Positions 6,303 to 14,902 of a stretch of DNA of 64,000 nucleotides are shown here, piece after piece. Source of the DNA: CAADGU01 sp035444285 (GTDB taxonomy: Bacteria; Chloroflexota; Anaerolineae; Promineifilales; Promineifilaceae); contig DAOMOK010000005.1 of the NCBI GenBank assembly GCA_035444285.1, positions 353,861 to 417,860 on the forward strand, given 5' to 3'. Positions within the stretch are counted from its first letter, which is position 1. Each line of letters starts with the position of its first letter. The notes below the pieces were generated by a model that ran no database searches, was not told the origin of the DNA, and saw only the letters and a program-made list of their open reading frames with translations. The position numbers and the translations under genes are program-made.

Positions 6303-8645
6303 ATGAAACGATGGCCCAGAGTTGAAACGGAGACACAAGCAGAGCCAAATGTTGGCCCTTTGAGTCGGCAAATGGCGCAGGCTTTCAGTCGGACGGAGTT
6401 TCGCGGTTTGTGCCTGGAACTGAATGTGAACCCGGACGAGCCGCCGGAAACGACGCTCACTGGACAATGTGCCTGGCTGATTCAACATTTGCAGGGTGAC
6501 GGCCGTTTGCCCAAACTACTCGCTCTCCTGAAACGGGAACGGCCGCACATTGACTGGCAGCGGCCCAGTGTGCCCACCGGTCGGGATATGCGCAACCGCC
6601 TGAATGTCTTGCAAAACATACAGGCCACGTGGATTGAGGGATATTTGCACCAATCACTGGCGGAGGCAGTTGCGTTGGAGCTAAACCTGCGGCATGAGCC
6701 AACGGCCGTTGCCCGCAAAACCCTCACCGCCCCCGGCCAATCAGAGATGCCGGCGGAGGATGTGCGCGAGGTGTTTGAGGCCTACGGCCGTGCCCTGCTC
6801 ATCCTCGGCGACCCCGGCAGCGGCAAAACCATTACCCTGCTACAACTGGCGGAAACCTTGATTGCCGAAGCGCAGCACGACCCCAGCCAACCTATCCCGG
6901 TGGTACTCAACCTTGCCTCGTGGGTGCAAGCGCAAAAACCGCTAACGGAGTGGTTGGTGGAAGAAATTTTCATTCAATATCAGGTGGCGCGGCAGCTCAC
7001 CCGGCAGTGGATTGGTCAGAACCTGTGGCTGTATCTGCTGGATGGCCTGGATGAAGTGGCTGAGGATGTGCGCGATGACTGTGTGGCCGCTATCAATGCC
7101 TTCAAAGCGGAAAACCCGGCGGAACTGGTGGTGTGCAGCCGGGTGGGGGATTACGAAAAGTTACAGGAGAAGTTGAACTTGGGTACGGCCGTGCGCCTGC
7201 AAGCACTCAGTGCCGAACAGATACAAACCTATCTGAACCGGGATGATGTGCAGTTGACGGCCGTGCGGGAAGCCATCATCACGGATGCCGACCTGCACGA
7301 ATTGGCGCATACGCCCTTGTTCCTGAGCATGATGACGCTGGCGTATGGGGGCCGTTCACTCGAGCAAATGGACACTTTCGATTCGATGGCGGTGAAGTAC
7401 AACCACCTGTTTGCGACTTATGTGGCCGAGATGTTCCGGCGACGGCCGTTGCCGCCTAACAGCCGCTACTCCCAAGAACAGGCCCGCCACTGGCTGGCTC
7501 ATCTGGCCGCTGGCCTGCAAAGGCACGGCCAAACCACCTTCTATATTGAACGCCTGCAACCAACGTGGTTGAATTGGCCGGCGTCTTGGCTCCACCTGCT
7601 GCTGGTGGCGTTTATCTGCGGGGCAATGGCCGGGACGCTTTGGGGGCTGATTGATGCCCTGGAAACCTCTAGCTTTAGAAACAGTTTATTGAACGGACTC
7701 CTTTACAGTCTGACTAGTGGTTTTAGTGTGGCTATCGGCGTGAGGATGAGCGCCAAAATAAAAAACAACTTGCTGCGTGTGGGGGCCAGCGGTTTTTTGA
7801 GTTGGTTCTCATTTGCCCTCATAGGGGTGGTGGTCACGGCCGTGATCCAATTCAGTCGCCCCTTCTCTTCCGCCACGCTGCCAGAGTGGTTGGTTCTGGG
7901 GCTGCTCAGAGGGTGGAACAGCCTGCTCATAGGCTGCCTCATCGCCTATAAACTGGAAATAGAAAACATTGAGCGTATCGTATTTTCCTGGCCCACACGC
8001 GGCATACTGGCCAAAGCGTTGCGAAACGGAATTCTTTATGGTGTCCTATCTGGATTAGGCATTGGCTTAACCCTCGGTACCATAGCTGCCCTTGTTTACA
8101 ACCTGACTGTCCAGCAAGAATTCCCACCCATCGTGGGATTGTTTGTCAGCTTCATTTGGGGAGGTTGTATTGGCATACTGGGGATGGGCTTGGGCGTACT
8201 GGTCGGCGGTTTTCTGGCTATATTCAACGCTTGTTTACAGAGGCAGGAGATTGACCAAAAACTGCGACCCAACGAGGGGATGCTCAATACGCTCAAAAGC
8301 ACACTTACCGTGTTGCTGTTGATGATCGTCCCGGTGGGCCTGCTTTTGTGGCTGGTCTCTAGTTGGGCAGGGAATCAGGGCATCAGGTTCGTCTTTTTTT
8401 TCGTATACCTGGCATTACCTTTTGCGTTTTTCTACCTCGGCGGGCTGGCGCTTATACAGCATGTCAGCCTGCGGCTTTTACTGGTGTGGGAAGGGGTTTT
8501 GCCACATCCGCTGGTTGCCTGGCTCGATGATATGACCACCCACATCCTGCTGCGACGGGTAGGGGGCGGTTGGGTCTTCATCCACCGGGCGCTACTGGAG
8601 TATTTTGCGGCACTCCATCCCGATTCATCGCAAAGCAGCGATTAA
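6303..8645 (+). CDS. EAD-NACHT NTPase with multi-span membrane C-terminus
   Basis: About 780 residues. Order: an effector-associated-domain (EAD1)-like helical region near 28-85 (TEFRGLCLELNVNPDE), a linker with WIEGYLHQSLAEAVALEL, then a NACHT P-loop ATPase with Walker A GDPGSGKT (169-176) and Walker B LYLLDGLDE (243-251). From about 450 to 765 come eight or more membrane helices, ending in a short HRALLEYFAAL motif typical of NACHT C-termini. STAND NTPases of this kind sense a signal, oligomerise and activate an effector; here the membrane region may be the effector, suggesting membrane disruption or signalling. No partner is adjacent, but another EAD1 protein is at 56549. Start uncertain (6303 or 6372). 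Confidence 0.85.
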   Translation: MKRWPRVETETQAEPNVGPLSRQMAQAFSRTEFRGLCLELNVNPDEPPETTLTGQCAWLIQHLQGDGRLPKLLALLKRERPHIDWQRPSVPTGRDMRNRLNVLQNIQATWIEGYLHQSLAEAVALELNLRHEPTAVARKTLTAPGQSEMPAEDVREVFEAYGRALLILGDPGSGKTITLLQLAETLIAEAQHDPSQPIPVVLNLASWVQAQKPLTEWLVEEIFIQYQVARQLTRQWIGQNLWLYLLDGLDEVAEDVRDDCVAAINAFKAENPAELVVCSRVGDYEKLQEKLNLGTAVRLQALSAEQIQTYLNRDDVQLTAVREAIITDADLHELAHTPLFLSMMTLAYGGRSLEQMDTFDSMAVKYNHLFATYVAEMFRRRPLPPNSRYSQEQARHWLAHLAAGLQRHGQTTFYIERLQPTWLNWPASWLHLLLVAFICGAMAGTLWGLIDALETSSFRNSLLNGLLYSLTSGFSVAIGVRMSAKIKNNLLRVGASGFLSWFSFALIGVVVTAVIQFSRPFSSATLPEWLVLGLLRGWNSLLIGCLIAYKLEIENIERIVFSWPTRGILAKALRNGILYGVLSGLGIGLTLGTIAALVYNLTVQQEFPPIVGLFVSFIWGGCIGILGMGLGVLVGGFLAIFNACLQRQEIDQKLRPNEGMLNTLKSTLTVLLLMIVPVGLLLWLVSSWAGNQGIRFVFFFVYLALPFAFFYLGGLALIQHVSLRLLLVWEGVLPHPLVAWLDDMTTHILLRRVGGGWVFIHRALLEYFAALHPDSSQSSD

Positions 8646-8735
8646 CCTGTTTCTTTGTCGCCAAGATCAAGACAACCCGTAAATCTCCCTCGTTCCCACG
8701 CTCGACGGGGAACGTTCTTCCGGTTTCGGGGCGGT

Positions 8736-9125
8736 TCAGTTGTAAGGTAACAAGTTTAAGGCGGAAATAAAACGATAGTCGCGCTGATTTTTTGAAGCCA
8801 GTGGATGGTTTCAACGGATGGCTGTAGCTGCAATTAAGGCATCAGGAATCAACAAGCCGTGGCTTAGACGATATTGCTCAAGCAACTTAACAGCCTCATC
8901 GGTAACGGCTTCGTCAAGTTTTAGCAGGTAAAATCGCTGCAAAAACTTACCCAAACCTTGGAGTTCCCTTTTGTTCTGGCAACCGACCATCAATTCCATT
9001 TGCGTCACTACACTAATGGCGACTGTGCCTTGCTTTTCCAATGCTGCCAGGAAATTGACAGCCTGCGCCACACCACGACCAGCGTCAATTAAGATGTCTG
9101 TGTCAACAACGGTTATACCAGCCAC
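8736..9125 (-). pseudogene. vapC: VapC-type PIN toxin with in-frame UGA
   Basis: GTG 9125 starts a PIN-domain protein with the first catalytic acid in VVDTDILIDAG and the second in SVVTQMELMVG. The frame meets TGA at 8811-8813 after DALIAATAIR. Reading through continues in the same frame as NHPLASKNQRDYRFISALN, the conserved VapC C-terminus with its last acidic site, and stops at 8736. So a single nonsense codon removes about 24 residues, including the terminal active-site Asp. There is no SECIS-like hairpin after this UGA, and the family has no Cys there. The toxin is probably inactive, or the codon is a sequence error. Confidence 0.85.
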
Positions 9126-9128
9126 GAC

Positions 9129-9377
9129 CTATTGCCACTCTTGAAGCCGCACCTGACGAACCCATTGACTGCTATCAGCCATGTCACCACGGCCACTCCA
9201 CATACCAATAAAAGGCTCATCCCATAAATCAGAGACGGTCACAGGTTCAGTAATTTGTGTGCGTTCAACCGCTTCCTTTATCAGGTAAGCAATTGCCTCA
9301 GAAGTAAGCAGTCCAGAGGCTTTTGCCTTTTGTGCCAAATCATCGGGCAAGGTCAATTTCAATTCTAATAGTGTCAT
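9129..9377 (-). CDS. vapB: VapB-type antitoxin
   Basis: About 82 residues. The N-terminal LELKLTLPDDLAQKAKASGL is a ribbon-helix-helix-like DNA-binding segment as in antitoxins paired with PIN toxins. The acidic, Trp-rich C-terminal half (DLWDEPFIGMWSGRGDMADS) would clamp the toxin. GAGGAA lies 8 bases before ATG 9377; the in-frame ATG at 9413 lacks this. It precedes vapC by three bases, so translation is coupled. With vapC broken the antitoxin may now be a solitary regulator. Assignment rests on composition and pairing. Confidence 0.78.
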   Translation of the reverse strand: MTLLELKLTLPDDLAQKAKASGLLTSEAIAYLIKEAVERTQITEPVTVSDLWDEPFIGMWSGRGDMADSSQWVRQVRLQEWQ

Positions 9378-9463
9378 TTTTATTTCCTCAAAAGCCCTAC
9401 CTGCCAGTTTCAACCACTCATACTGAGAGTGAGGGGGCGCGTCAATTGAGGCAGCAGATAGAA

Positions 9464-9500
9464 ATAAAAAAAGCGGATGGCCCGGTCAGGCGATCCGCTT
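9464..9500 (-). terminator. Rho-independent terminator of the DHOD-like gene
   Basis: On the minus strand AGCGGATCGCC...CCATCCGCT followed by a T7 run, 25 bases after the stop at 9526. Confidence 0.8.
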
Positions 9501-9525
9501 AGTCGTTCATTATCCACTGCCCGGT

Positions 9526-10557
9526 TTAGCCCGCCAGGCCATAGGCGGTGGCGTAACGCAGGAAGGGCGGGGTGAAGGAACTGAGGACACGCATGTAGTT
9601 GGCGCGTTCAAAGGCGGCCGGTTCGGCGCAGTTGATCTGGCTCATGCTGCCTTGTAACTGGGACAGCGACTCGTATTCGTGATCAATCAGCCAGGATTCG
9701 ATGCCGGAACGCAGCACCATGAGCCGCGGAATGCCGTTCGCCAGCAGTTCGGAAGCGAGCATAGTGATGGCAGCCCCGGCCGCCACCCCTTTGAGTACAT
9801 CCATGACGGTATGCACGCCGGTGGTGAGGGCCAGGTCGAGGGGCACACGGCCGTACAAAATCGCAATCCACCGTAACGGCAACCGCAACTCGACGGATGA
9901 ACTCAACTTCAAATTTGGCACCACTTCCAACTCTTCCAGGTCGAGGTCAGGTTGGTAAAAGCGGTTGAACAGCACCAGCCCGTTGGCGCCGCCATCCGCC
10001 AACTGCTTGGCCATATGGCCCATGGCGCTGAAATAGGGGCTGAGTTTCATGGTGACGGGGATGGTTACGGCCGTTTTCACTACCGACAACGCATCCAGAT
10101 ACAACTGCTCCACGTATTCACTGCTCATCTCAACGTCGGTGGGTACGTAATAAATGTTGAGTTCCAACGCATCCGCCCCGGCCTGCTCAATATCGCGGGC
10201 AAACTGCATCCACCAGCCAGAGGAAACCCCGTTCAAACTGGCGATAACGGGAATATCCAACGCTTCTTTGGCGCGGCGGATATGCTCCAGATACTCTTCC
10301 GGCCCGGTCTGGTATTCGGGTGCATCCGGGAAGTAGCTGAGGGCTTCGGCGTAGCTTTCCGTGCCGTGTGTCAGATATTCGTTGAGGGTGTGGCTTTCCA
10401 GCCGCACCTGCTCTTCAAAGAGTGAATGCAGTACCACCGCCGCCGCGCCCGCATCTTCCATTTGCCGCAGATTGCCCAGGCTGCGCATCAGCGGCGACGA
10501 AGACGGTACCAGCGGGTTTTTGAGTTTCAGCCCTAGATAGGTTGTTGATAAGTCCAT
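9526..10557 (-). CDS. Dihydroorotate dehydrogenase-like flavoprotein
   Basis: 343 residues forming a TIM-barrel of the DHOD type: LSTTYLGLKLKNPLVPSSSP at the N-terminus, then ASLNGVSSGWW, GADALELNIYY, VTMKLSPYFS and GANGLVLFNRFY, which correspond to FMN and substrate strands. The loop is diverged from true PyrD: no clear catalytic Cys/Ser loop is seen. Homologues annotated as DHOD-like are commonly next to pyruvate:ferredoxin oxidoreductase, as here (nifJ upstream on the same strand). A role as an electron-transfer flavoprotein linked to PFOR is plausible; pyrimidine synthesis is less likely. AGGAG 9 bases before the ATG. A terminator follows. Confidence 0.85.
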   Translation of the reverse strand: MDLSTTYLGLKLKNPLVPSSSPLMRSLGNLRQMEDAGAAAVVLHSLFEEQVRLESHTLNEYLTHGTESYAEALSYFPDAPEYQTGPEEYLEHIRRAKEALDIPVIASLNGVSSGWWMQFARDIEQAGADALELNIYYVPTDVEMSSEYVEQLYLDALSVVKTAVTIPVTMKLSPYFSAMGHMAKQLADGGANGLVLFNRFYQPDLDLEELEVVPNLKLSSSVELRLPLRWIAILYGRVPLDLALTTGVHTVMDVLKGVAAGAAITMLASELLANGIPRLMVLRSGIESWLIDHEYESLSQLQGSMSQINCAEPAAFERANYMRVLSSFTPPFLRYATAYGLAG

Positions 10558-10578
10558 TTTTTTCTCTCCTGACTTTGG

Positions 10579-10660
10579 TCAGTGAGCAGTGTACAGTGAA
10601 TAGTGAGCGGTAAAAGCCTACTGCTCACTGCTCACCGCTTACTGCTCACTTCTCACTTGT
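10579..10660. repeat. Stutter hairpin of AGTGAGCAGT-type words
   Basis: GTCAGTGAGCAGTGTACAGT...GTGAGCGG then CTACTGCTCACTGCTCACCG... It lies between nifJ and the DHOD-like gene, and the nifJ TGA stop is inside its edge (codons AAC AAG TGA read into the repeat). Same family as 5066-5146. Confidence 0.85.
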
Positions 10661-13600
10661 TCCCATTCGCCAACTTTGCATACGAATCCCACCGCGCCTG
10701 CACATCCCCTTTAGCCTGTTCCAGCAGGCGGGCGGCGGCTTCGGGGTTGCTTTGTTGCAAGATGCGGTAGCGGCCTTCACGGTAAATATAATCTTCCAGA
10801 CTGGTCTTGGGTGGCTGGCTGTCGAGTTGGAAGGGATTTTTACCTTCAACCGCCAGGTCAGGGTTGTAGCGGAAGAGCGGCCAATAACCGGAGGAGACGG
10901 CCGTGCCCTGCTGCTGCAACCCAAATTTCAAGTCATACCCATGCGCAATACAATGGCTGTAGGCGATGATGAGCGAGGGGCCGTCATACGCTTCCGCTTC
11001 CAGGAAGGCGTTCACCGTCTGCGTATCTTTGGCCCCAAAAGCCACCCGCGCCACGTAGATGTTGCCATAGCTCACAGCTAACATGGCCAGGTCTTTCTTG
11101 GGCAGCGGTTTCCCGGCGGCGGCAAATTTAGCCACCGCGCCACGTGGTGTGGCTTTAGACATCTGCCCGCCGGTGTTGGAATACACTTCCGTGTCTAGCA
11201 CCAGCACATTCACGTTGCGCCCGGAGGCCAGCACATGATCCAACCCGCCGTAACCAATGTCATAGGCCCAACCATCACCGCCGACGATCCAGACCGATTT
11301 TTTGACGAAGATGTCGGCCATGGAGAGGAGATTGGAGATTGGAGATTGGAGATTGCCATCGCTGCCGGCAAGTATCTCGTTCAGGCGAGTTTTGAGTTGG
11401 GCGATGCGGGCGCGTTGGGCGTTGATGTCCGCTTCTTCGATCTGGTCGGCGAAGAGGATGTCTTCTACCAGGTCGGCGCCGATCAAGTCGCGGTGTTCGC
11501 GCAGCAAGTGGGTGGCGGCGTCCAGCCGTTGGTCCAATGCCACGCGCATACCCAGGCCAAATTCGGCGTTGTCTTCAAAGAGGGAGTTCGACCAGGCAGG
11601 GCCACGGCCGTCGCCATTTTGCGTCCAAGGTGTGGTGGGCAGGTTGCCGCCGTAAATGGAGGAGCAGCCGGTGGCGTTGGCCACCACCGTCCGGTCGCCA
11701 AAGAGTCGAGTCAACAAGCCCAGGTACGGCGTTTCACCGCAGCCTTCACACGCGCCGGAGAATTCAAACAGCGGTGTGAGAAGTTGGTTGTACTTAATCT
11801 GGTGCAACGGAATCTGCGTCCGGTCAATTTCCGGCAGAGTCTTGAAGAAGTTCCAGTTTTCCCGCTCGGCAGCCCGCAAGCCGTCTACCGGGTGCATATT
11901 GATCGCCTTGAATTTGGGCTGCTGCTTGTTTTTCACCGGGCACACATCCACGCATAGGCTACAGCCGGTGCAATCTTCCGGTGAGACTTGCAGCGTGTAG
12001 GCCATCTCCTTCCACTCTTTGAAGCGGGCGGGGGTGGATTTGAACGTCTCTGGGGCATTGGCTACCAGGGCGTTGTCATACACTTTCAGGCGAATGACCT
12101 GGTGTGGGCAGACCAGGGCGCACTTGCCACACTGGATGCAGATTTCCGGGTCCCACACCGGGATTTCGGTGGCGATGTTGCGCTTTTCCCATTGTGTCGT
12201 GCCCGTCGGGTAGGTGCCATCGTTGGGCAGGGCGCTGACGGGCAGGTCATCGCCCAACCCTTCGATGATGCGGGCGGTGACGGATTGCACAAATTCGGGG
12301 GCGATGGCGGGGATGAGCGACGGCCGTTCCCACGTACTCGTCACTTTCTCCGGCACAGCTACCTGATGCAAGTGCGCCAGGGCCGCATCTACGGCGGCAA
12401 AGTTCTGCTCCACCACCGCCTGACCCCGCTTGCCATAGCTCTTTTCGATAGCATGTTTGATGGCGGCAATGGCCTCATCGGTGGGCAACACACCGGAAAT
12501 GGCAAAGAAACAAACCTGCATGATGGTGTTGATGCGCCGCCCCATGCCCGTCTCTTTAGCCACCTGGTAACCATCTACCACATAAAACTTCAGTTTCTTT
12601 TCAATGATGGCTTCTTGTAAACTGCCGGGCAGCGTGTCCCACACTTCTTCTGGCCCAAAGGGGCTGTTCAGCAGCAGCACGGCGCCGGGCGCGGCCAACC
12701 GGGCCACGTCATACCGCTCCAGGAAACTCAGTTGGTGAACGCCCACAAAGTTGGCCGATTCGATGAGATAAGGGGCGCGGATGGGATTTTTTCCAAATCG
12801 CAAATGGGAAACGGTGATAGCCCCTGATTTTTTAGAATCATAGACAAAATAGCCCTGCGCGTGATTATCGGTCTCTTCGCCGATGATTTTGATGGAGTTC
12901 TTGTTCGCCCCCACTGTGCCGTCCGAACCCAGGCCGTAGAAAACGGCGCGCACTGTGCCATCTGGCTCAATGCTGAACTGTTTGTCCCAGGGCAGGCTGG
13001 TGTGCGTCAGGTCGTCGTTGATGCCGATGGTGAAGTGGTTCTTGGGTTGTTCCTGTGCCAGTTCATCATAGACGGCTTTGACCATGCCGGGCGTAAATTC
13101 TTTGGAGGAGAGGCCATAACGACCGCCAATAATTTTGGGCAGTGAACCAGACCATTGTTCCACGATGGCCGAGACCACATCCAGATACAGCGGTTCGCCG
13201 GATGAGCCGGGTTCTTTGGTGCGGTCGAGGACGGCAACGGCCTTGGCAGTCGTAGGTAGAGCAGAGACAAAGTTGGAAATGTCAAATGGGCGGTAGAGGC
13301 GGACTTTGAGTACGCCTACTTTTTCGCCGCGAGTGGCGAGGTGTACGGCCGTTTCCGCCACCGTTTCTGCCCCTGACCCCATGATCACAATCACTCGTTC
13401 CGCTTCGGGATGGCCCTCATATTCAAACAGGTGATATTGACGGCCCGTCAATTGGGCAAATTCATCCATCGTCTGCTGCACAATGCCGGGGCACGCCTGA
13501 TAAAACAGGTTCACGCTTTCCCGCGCCTGGAAGTAGACATCCGGGTTTTGGGCTGTGCCGCGCATCACCGGCGCGTCTGGCGACAGCCCCCGCGCCCGGT

Positions 13601-14207
13601 GCGCCCGGATGAGGTCGTCATTCATCATCGCCCGCAGCACATCATCAGCCAGCGGCTCAATTTTGTTGACTTCGTGGGAAGTGCGGAAACCATCAAAGAA
13701 ATGCAGGAAAGGTACGCGCGCCTTCAGTGTGGCGGCCGAGGCGATCAGGGCAAAGTCGTGGACTTCCTGGACGTTGTTGGAAGACAACAGGGCAAAACCG
13801 GTTTGCCGGGCGGCCATCACGTCGGAATGGTCGCCGAAGATGGACAACCCCTGCGCGGCAATGGAACGGGCGGCGATGTGGAAGACCGTTGCCGTCAATT
13901 CACCGGCGATTTTGTACATATTGGGGATCATCAACAGCAGCCCTTGAGAGGCGGTAAAGGTGGTGGTCAGAGCGCCGGTCTGCAAGGCACCATGCACGGC
14001 CCCGGCCGCGCCGCCTTCCGACTGCATTTCGACTACCGAGGGCACTGCGCCCCAAATGTTGGCTTTCCCCTCCGCCGACCATTGGTCGGCCCATTCGCCC
14101 ATCGCCGAAGAGGGGGTGATGGGGTAAATGGCAATCACTTCGTTAACTTTGTGCGCAACCATGGCTGCGGCTTCGTTGCCGTCTATGGTGATCATCTGTT
14201 TTTTCAT
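10653..14207 (-). CDS. nifJ: Pyruvate:ferredoxin (flavodoxin) oxidoreductase
   Basis: A 1184-residue single-chain PFOR. Seen in order: domain I with AIYPITPSSAMGEWADQW; domain II transketolase-like; a gamma-type domain containing YGLGSDGTVGANKN; two [4Fe-4S] ferredoxin motifs CIQCGKCALVCPH and CTGCSLCVDVCP; a TPP-binding domain with GACEGCGETPY and GGDGWAYDIG; and the C-terminal cap. It cleaves pyruvate to acetyl-CoA and CO2 and reduces ferredoxin or flavodoxin. GGAG 9 bases before ATG 14207 marks the start; the longer frame from 14279 runs through a hairpin. Oddity: four exact copies of GAGATTG are embedded near residues 949-960. The stop codon is in a stutter repeat. Confidence 0.96.
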   Translation of the reverse strand: MKKQMITIDGNEAAAMVAHKVNEVIAIYPITPSSAMGEWADQWSAEGKANIWGAVPSVVEMQSEGGAAGAVHGALQTGALTTTFTASQGLLLMIPNMYKIAGELTATVFHIAARSIAAQGLSIFGDHSDVMAARQTGFALLSSNNVQEVHDFALIASAATLKARVPFLHFFDGFRTSHEVNKIEPLADDVLRAMMNDDLIRAHRARGLSPDAPVMRGTAQNPDVYFQARESVNLFYQACPGIVQQTMDEFAQLTGRQYHLFEYEGHPEAERVIVIMGSGAETVAETAVHLATRGEKVGVLKVRLYRPFDISNFVSALPTTAKAVAVLDRTKEPGSSGEPLYLDVVSAIVEQWSGSLPKIIGGRYGLSSKEFTPGMVKAVYDELAQEQPKNHFTIGINDDLTHTSLPWDKQFSIEPDGTVRAVFYGLGSDGTVGANKNSIKIIGEETDNHAQGYFVYDSKKSGAITVSHLRFGKNPIRAPYLIESANFVGVHQLSFLERYDVARLAAPGAVLLLNSPFGPEEVWDTLPGSLQEAIIEKKLKFYVVDGYQVAKETGMGRRINTIMQVCFFAISGVLPTDEAIAAIKHAIEKSYGKRGQAVVEQNFAAVDAALAHLHQVAVPEKVTSTWERPSLIPAIAPEFVQSVTARIIEGLGDDLPVSALPNDGTYPTGTTQWEKRNIATEIPVWDPEICIQCGKCALVCPHQVIRLKVYDNALVANAPETFKSTPARFKEWKEMAYTLQVSPEDCTGCSLCVDVCPVKNKQQPKFKAINMHPVDGLRAAERENWNFFKTLPEIDRTQIPLHQIKYNQLLTPLFEFSGACEGCGETPYLGLLTRLFGDRTVVANATGCSSIYGGNLPTTPWTQNGDGRGPAWSNSLFEDNAEFGLGMRVALDQRLDAATHLLREHRDLIGADLVEDILFADQIEEADINAQRARIAQLKTRLNEILAGSDGNLQSPISNLLSMADIFVKKSVWIVGGDGWAYDIGYGGLDHVLASGRNVNVLVLDTEVYSNTGGQMSKATPRGAVAKFAAAGKPLPKKDLAMLAVSYGNIYVARVAFGAKDTQTVNAFLEAEAYDGPSLIIAYSHCIAHGYDLKFGLQQQGTAVSSGYWPLFRYNPDLAVEGKNPFQLDSQPPKTSLEDYIYREGRYRILQQSNPEAAARLLEQAKGDVQARWDSYAKLANGNK
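11328..11355. repeat. Four tandem GAGATTG heptamers inside nifJ
   Basis: Exact 4 x 7 bp array, plus strand. It encodes part of GNLQSPISNLLS just before MADIFVKKSVW, a variable linker in PFORs. The same word family appears at 46364-46392 and 48862-48890. Confidence 0.9.
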
Positions 14208-14237
14208 AAGTCCGTTCTCCTTCAAAAGGTGGCAAGT

Positions 14238-14303
14238 AGGGGCGAGGCAGTTGGGCGCAAACCTGTCTTGCCCGACCAACTTATACCCAACTGCCTCGCC
14301 CCT
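14238..14303. repeat. Inverted repeat in the nifJ leader
   Basis: AGGGGCGAGGCAGTTGGG (14238-14255) and CCCAACTGCCTCGCCCCT (14286-14303) are exact 18-bp complements with a 30-base loop. On the nifJ transcript it would form a strong hairpin about 30 bases before the start codon. Confidence 0.85.
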
Positions 14304-14463
14304 CCAAAAGTATCAACCAATACCCCCACCACCTGTAGTGACAAATCGCCACGATGCCGGGGAAGAATGTCACGAACTGTGACGGCCGTCATAAGGAATG
14401 AATGACGTTACGCGCTGACGGTGTATGGGGGAGTGGCTTATACTGGCTCTATTGAAGATGTTC

Positions 14464-14510
14464 GTAGTAGGCGATTTATCGCCTTCAAACGGCGATAAAT
14501 CGCCTACTAC
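14464..14510. repeat. REP-like hairpin, family A (perfect copy)
   Basis: GTAGTAGGCGATTTATCGCC, a 7-base loop, then its exact 20-bp complement. It is the best-preserved copy of a family also at 2890-2940 and 21773-21823. Confidence 0.92.
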
Positions 14511-14530
14511 AAACCAAAGAGAGGCGCACC

Positions 14531-14854
14531 ATGAAAGTTGTCATTGATCGAGGTTTGTGTGATACCAATTTGAGTTACTGCCAGCGTTGTTCGGCGGCGC
14601 TCATCCGCCACCCGGAAGGGTACGACCGGCCGTGTATTTTGGATGTGGTGGATGATGGCAGTGAGTTATTGACGATTGAGATGTATACCGACGGCCGTAA
14701 ACTGGAAGTCCAGCTCACCGAAGAAGACCAGGAACTGGCAGCCGTGGAAGGCTGGGAAGCACTGGCCGACTTTGACCCCGCCCTCTTCCGCACCGGGGCC
14801 ATGGAACGCTGGCACCATATCAGCCGCCTGCCGGCGACACATAGCGTGAGTTAA
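14531..14854 (+). CDS. Small conserved-looking hypothetical protein
   Basis: 107 residues, acidic, not recognised. Cysteines cluster at the N-terminus (GLCDTNLSYCQRC), which could bind metal, followed by a domain with VVDDGSELLTIEMYTDGR and a C-terminal acidic helix (EEDQELAAVEGWEALADF). GAGG precedes ATG 14531 at good distance, and two ACGGCCGT-type words show normal local composition. It stands alone on the plus strand between nifJ and hicAB, flanked by hairpins on both sides. No function is proposed. Confidence 0.65.
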   Translation: MKVVIDRGLCDTNLSYCQRCSAALIRHPEGYDRPCILDVVDDGSELLTIEMYTDGRKLEVQLTEEDQELAAVEGWEALADFDPALFRTGAMERWHHISRLPATHSVS

Positions 14855-14856
14855 AT

Positions 14857-14890
14857 AGACATCCGATTTCTTGGAGAAATCGGATGTCTG
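14857..14890. repeat. REP-like hairpin, family B
   Basis: AGACATCCGATTTC-TTGGA-GAAATCGGATGTCT, a perfect inverted repeat two bases after the stop of the preceding gene. Related copies: 20974-21010, 24557-24590, 44190-44222. Confidence 0.9.
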
Positions 14891-14902
14891 TCAGTCATGT
14901 CT

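Larger units (their letters stand above)
14208..14530. other. Intergenic region between nifJ and the next gene
   Basis: 323 bases without a gene. It holds the nifJ leader hairpin (14238-14303), the block shared with the usp upstream region (14334-14362), one ACGGCCGT (about 14382) and a perfect family-A hairpin (14464-14510) before the plus-strand gene. It must contain divergent promoters, but no strong consensus was recognised. Confidence 0.6.

Noticed and set aside
8691..8714. CGTTCCCACGCTCGACGGGGAACG hairpin after the NACHT gene
   Set aside because: Only a short, imperfect stem without a T run; no second copy seen in the window, so not called as terminator or repeat.
8736..8813. Selenocysteine reading of the UGA in vapC
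   Set aside because: No GGUCU-type hairpin follows and the family has neither Cys nor Sec at this position.
5066..10660. Regularly repeated words as a CRISPR array
   Set aside because: Repeats are 7-10 bp near-tandem words forming hairpins, without uniform repeat and spacer lengths or cas genes.
13410..14405. Plus-strand open frame of 331 codons antisense to nifJ
   Set aside because: Antisense shadow of nifJ; no motif and it crosses the nifJ leader hairpins.
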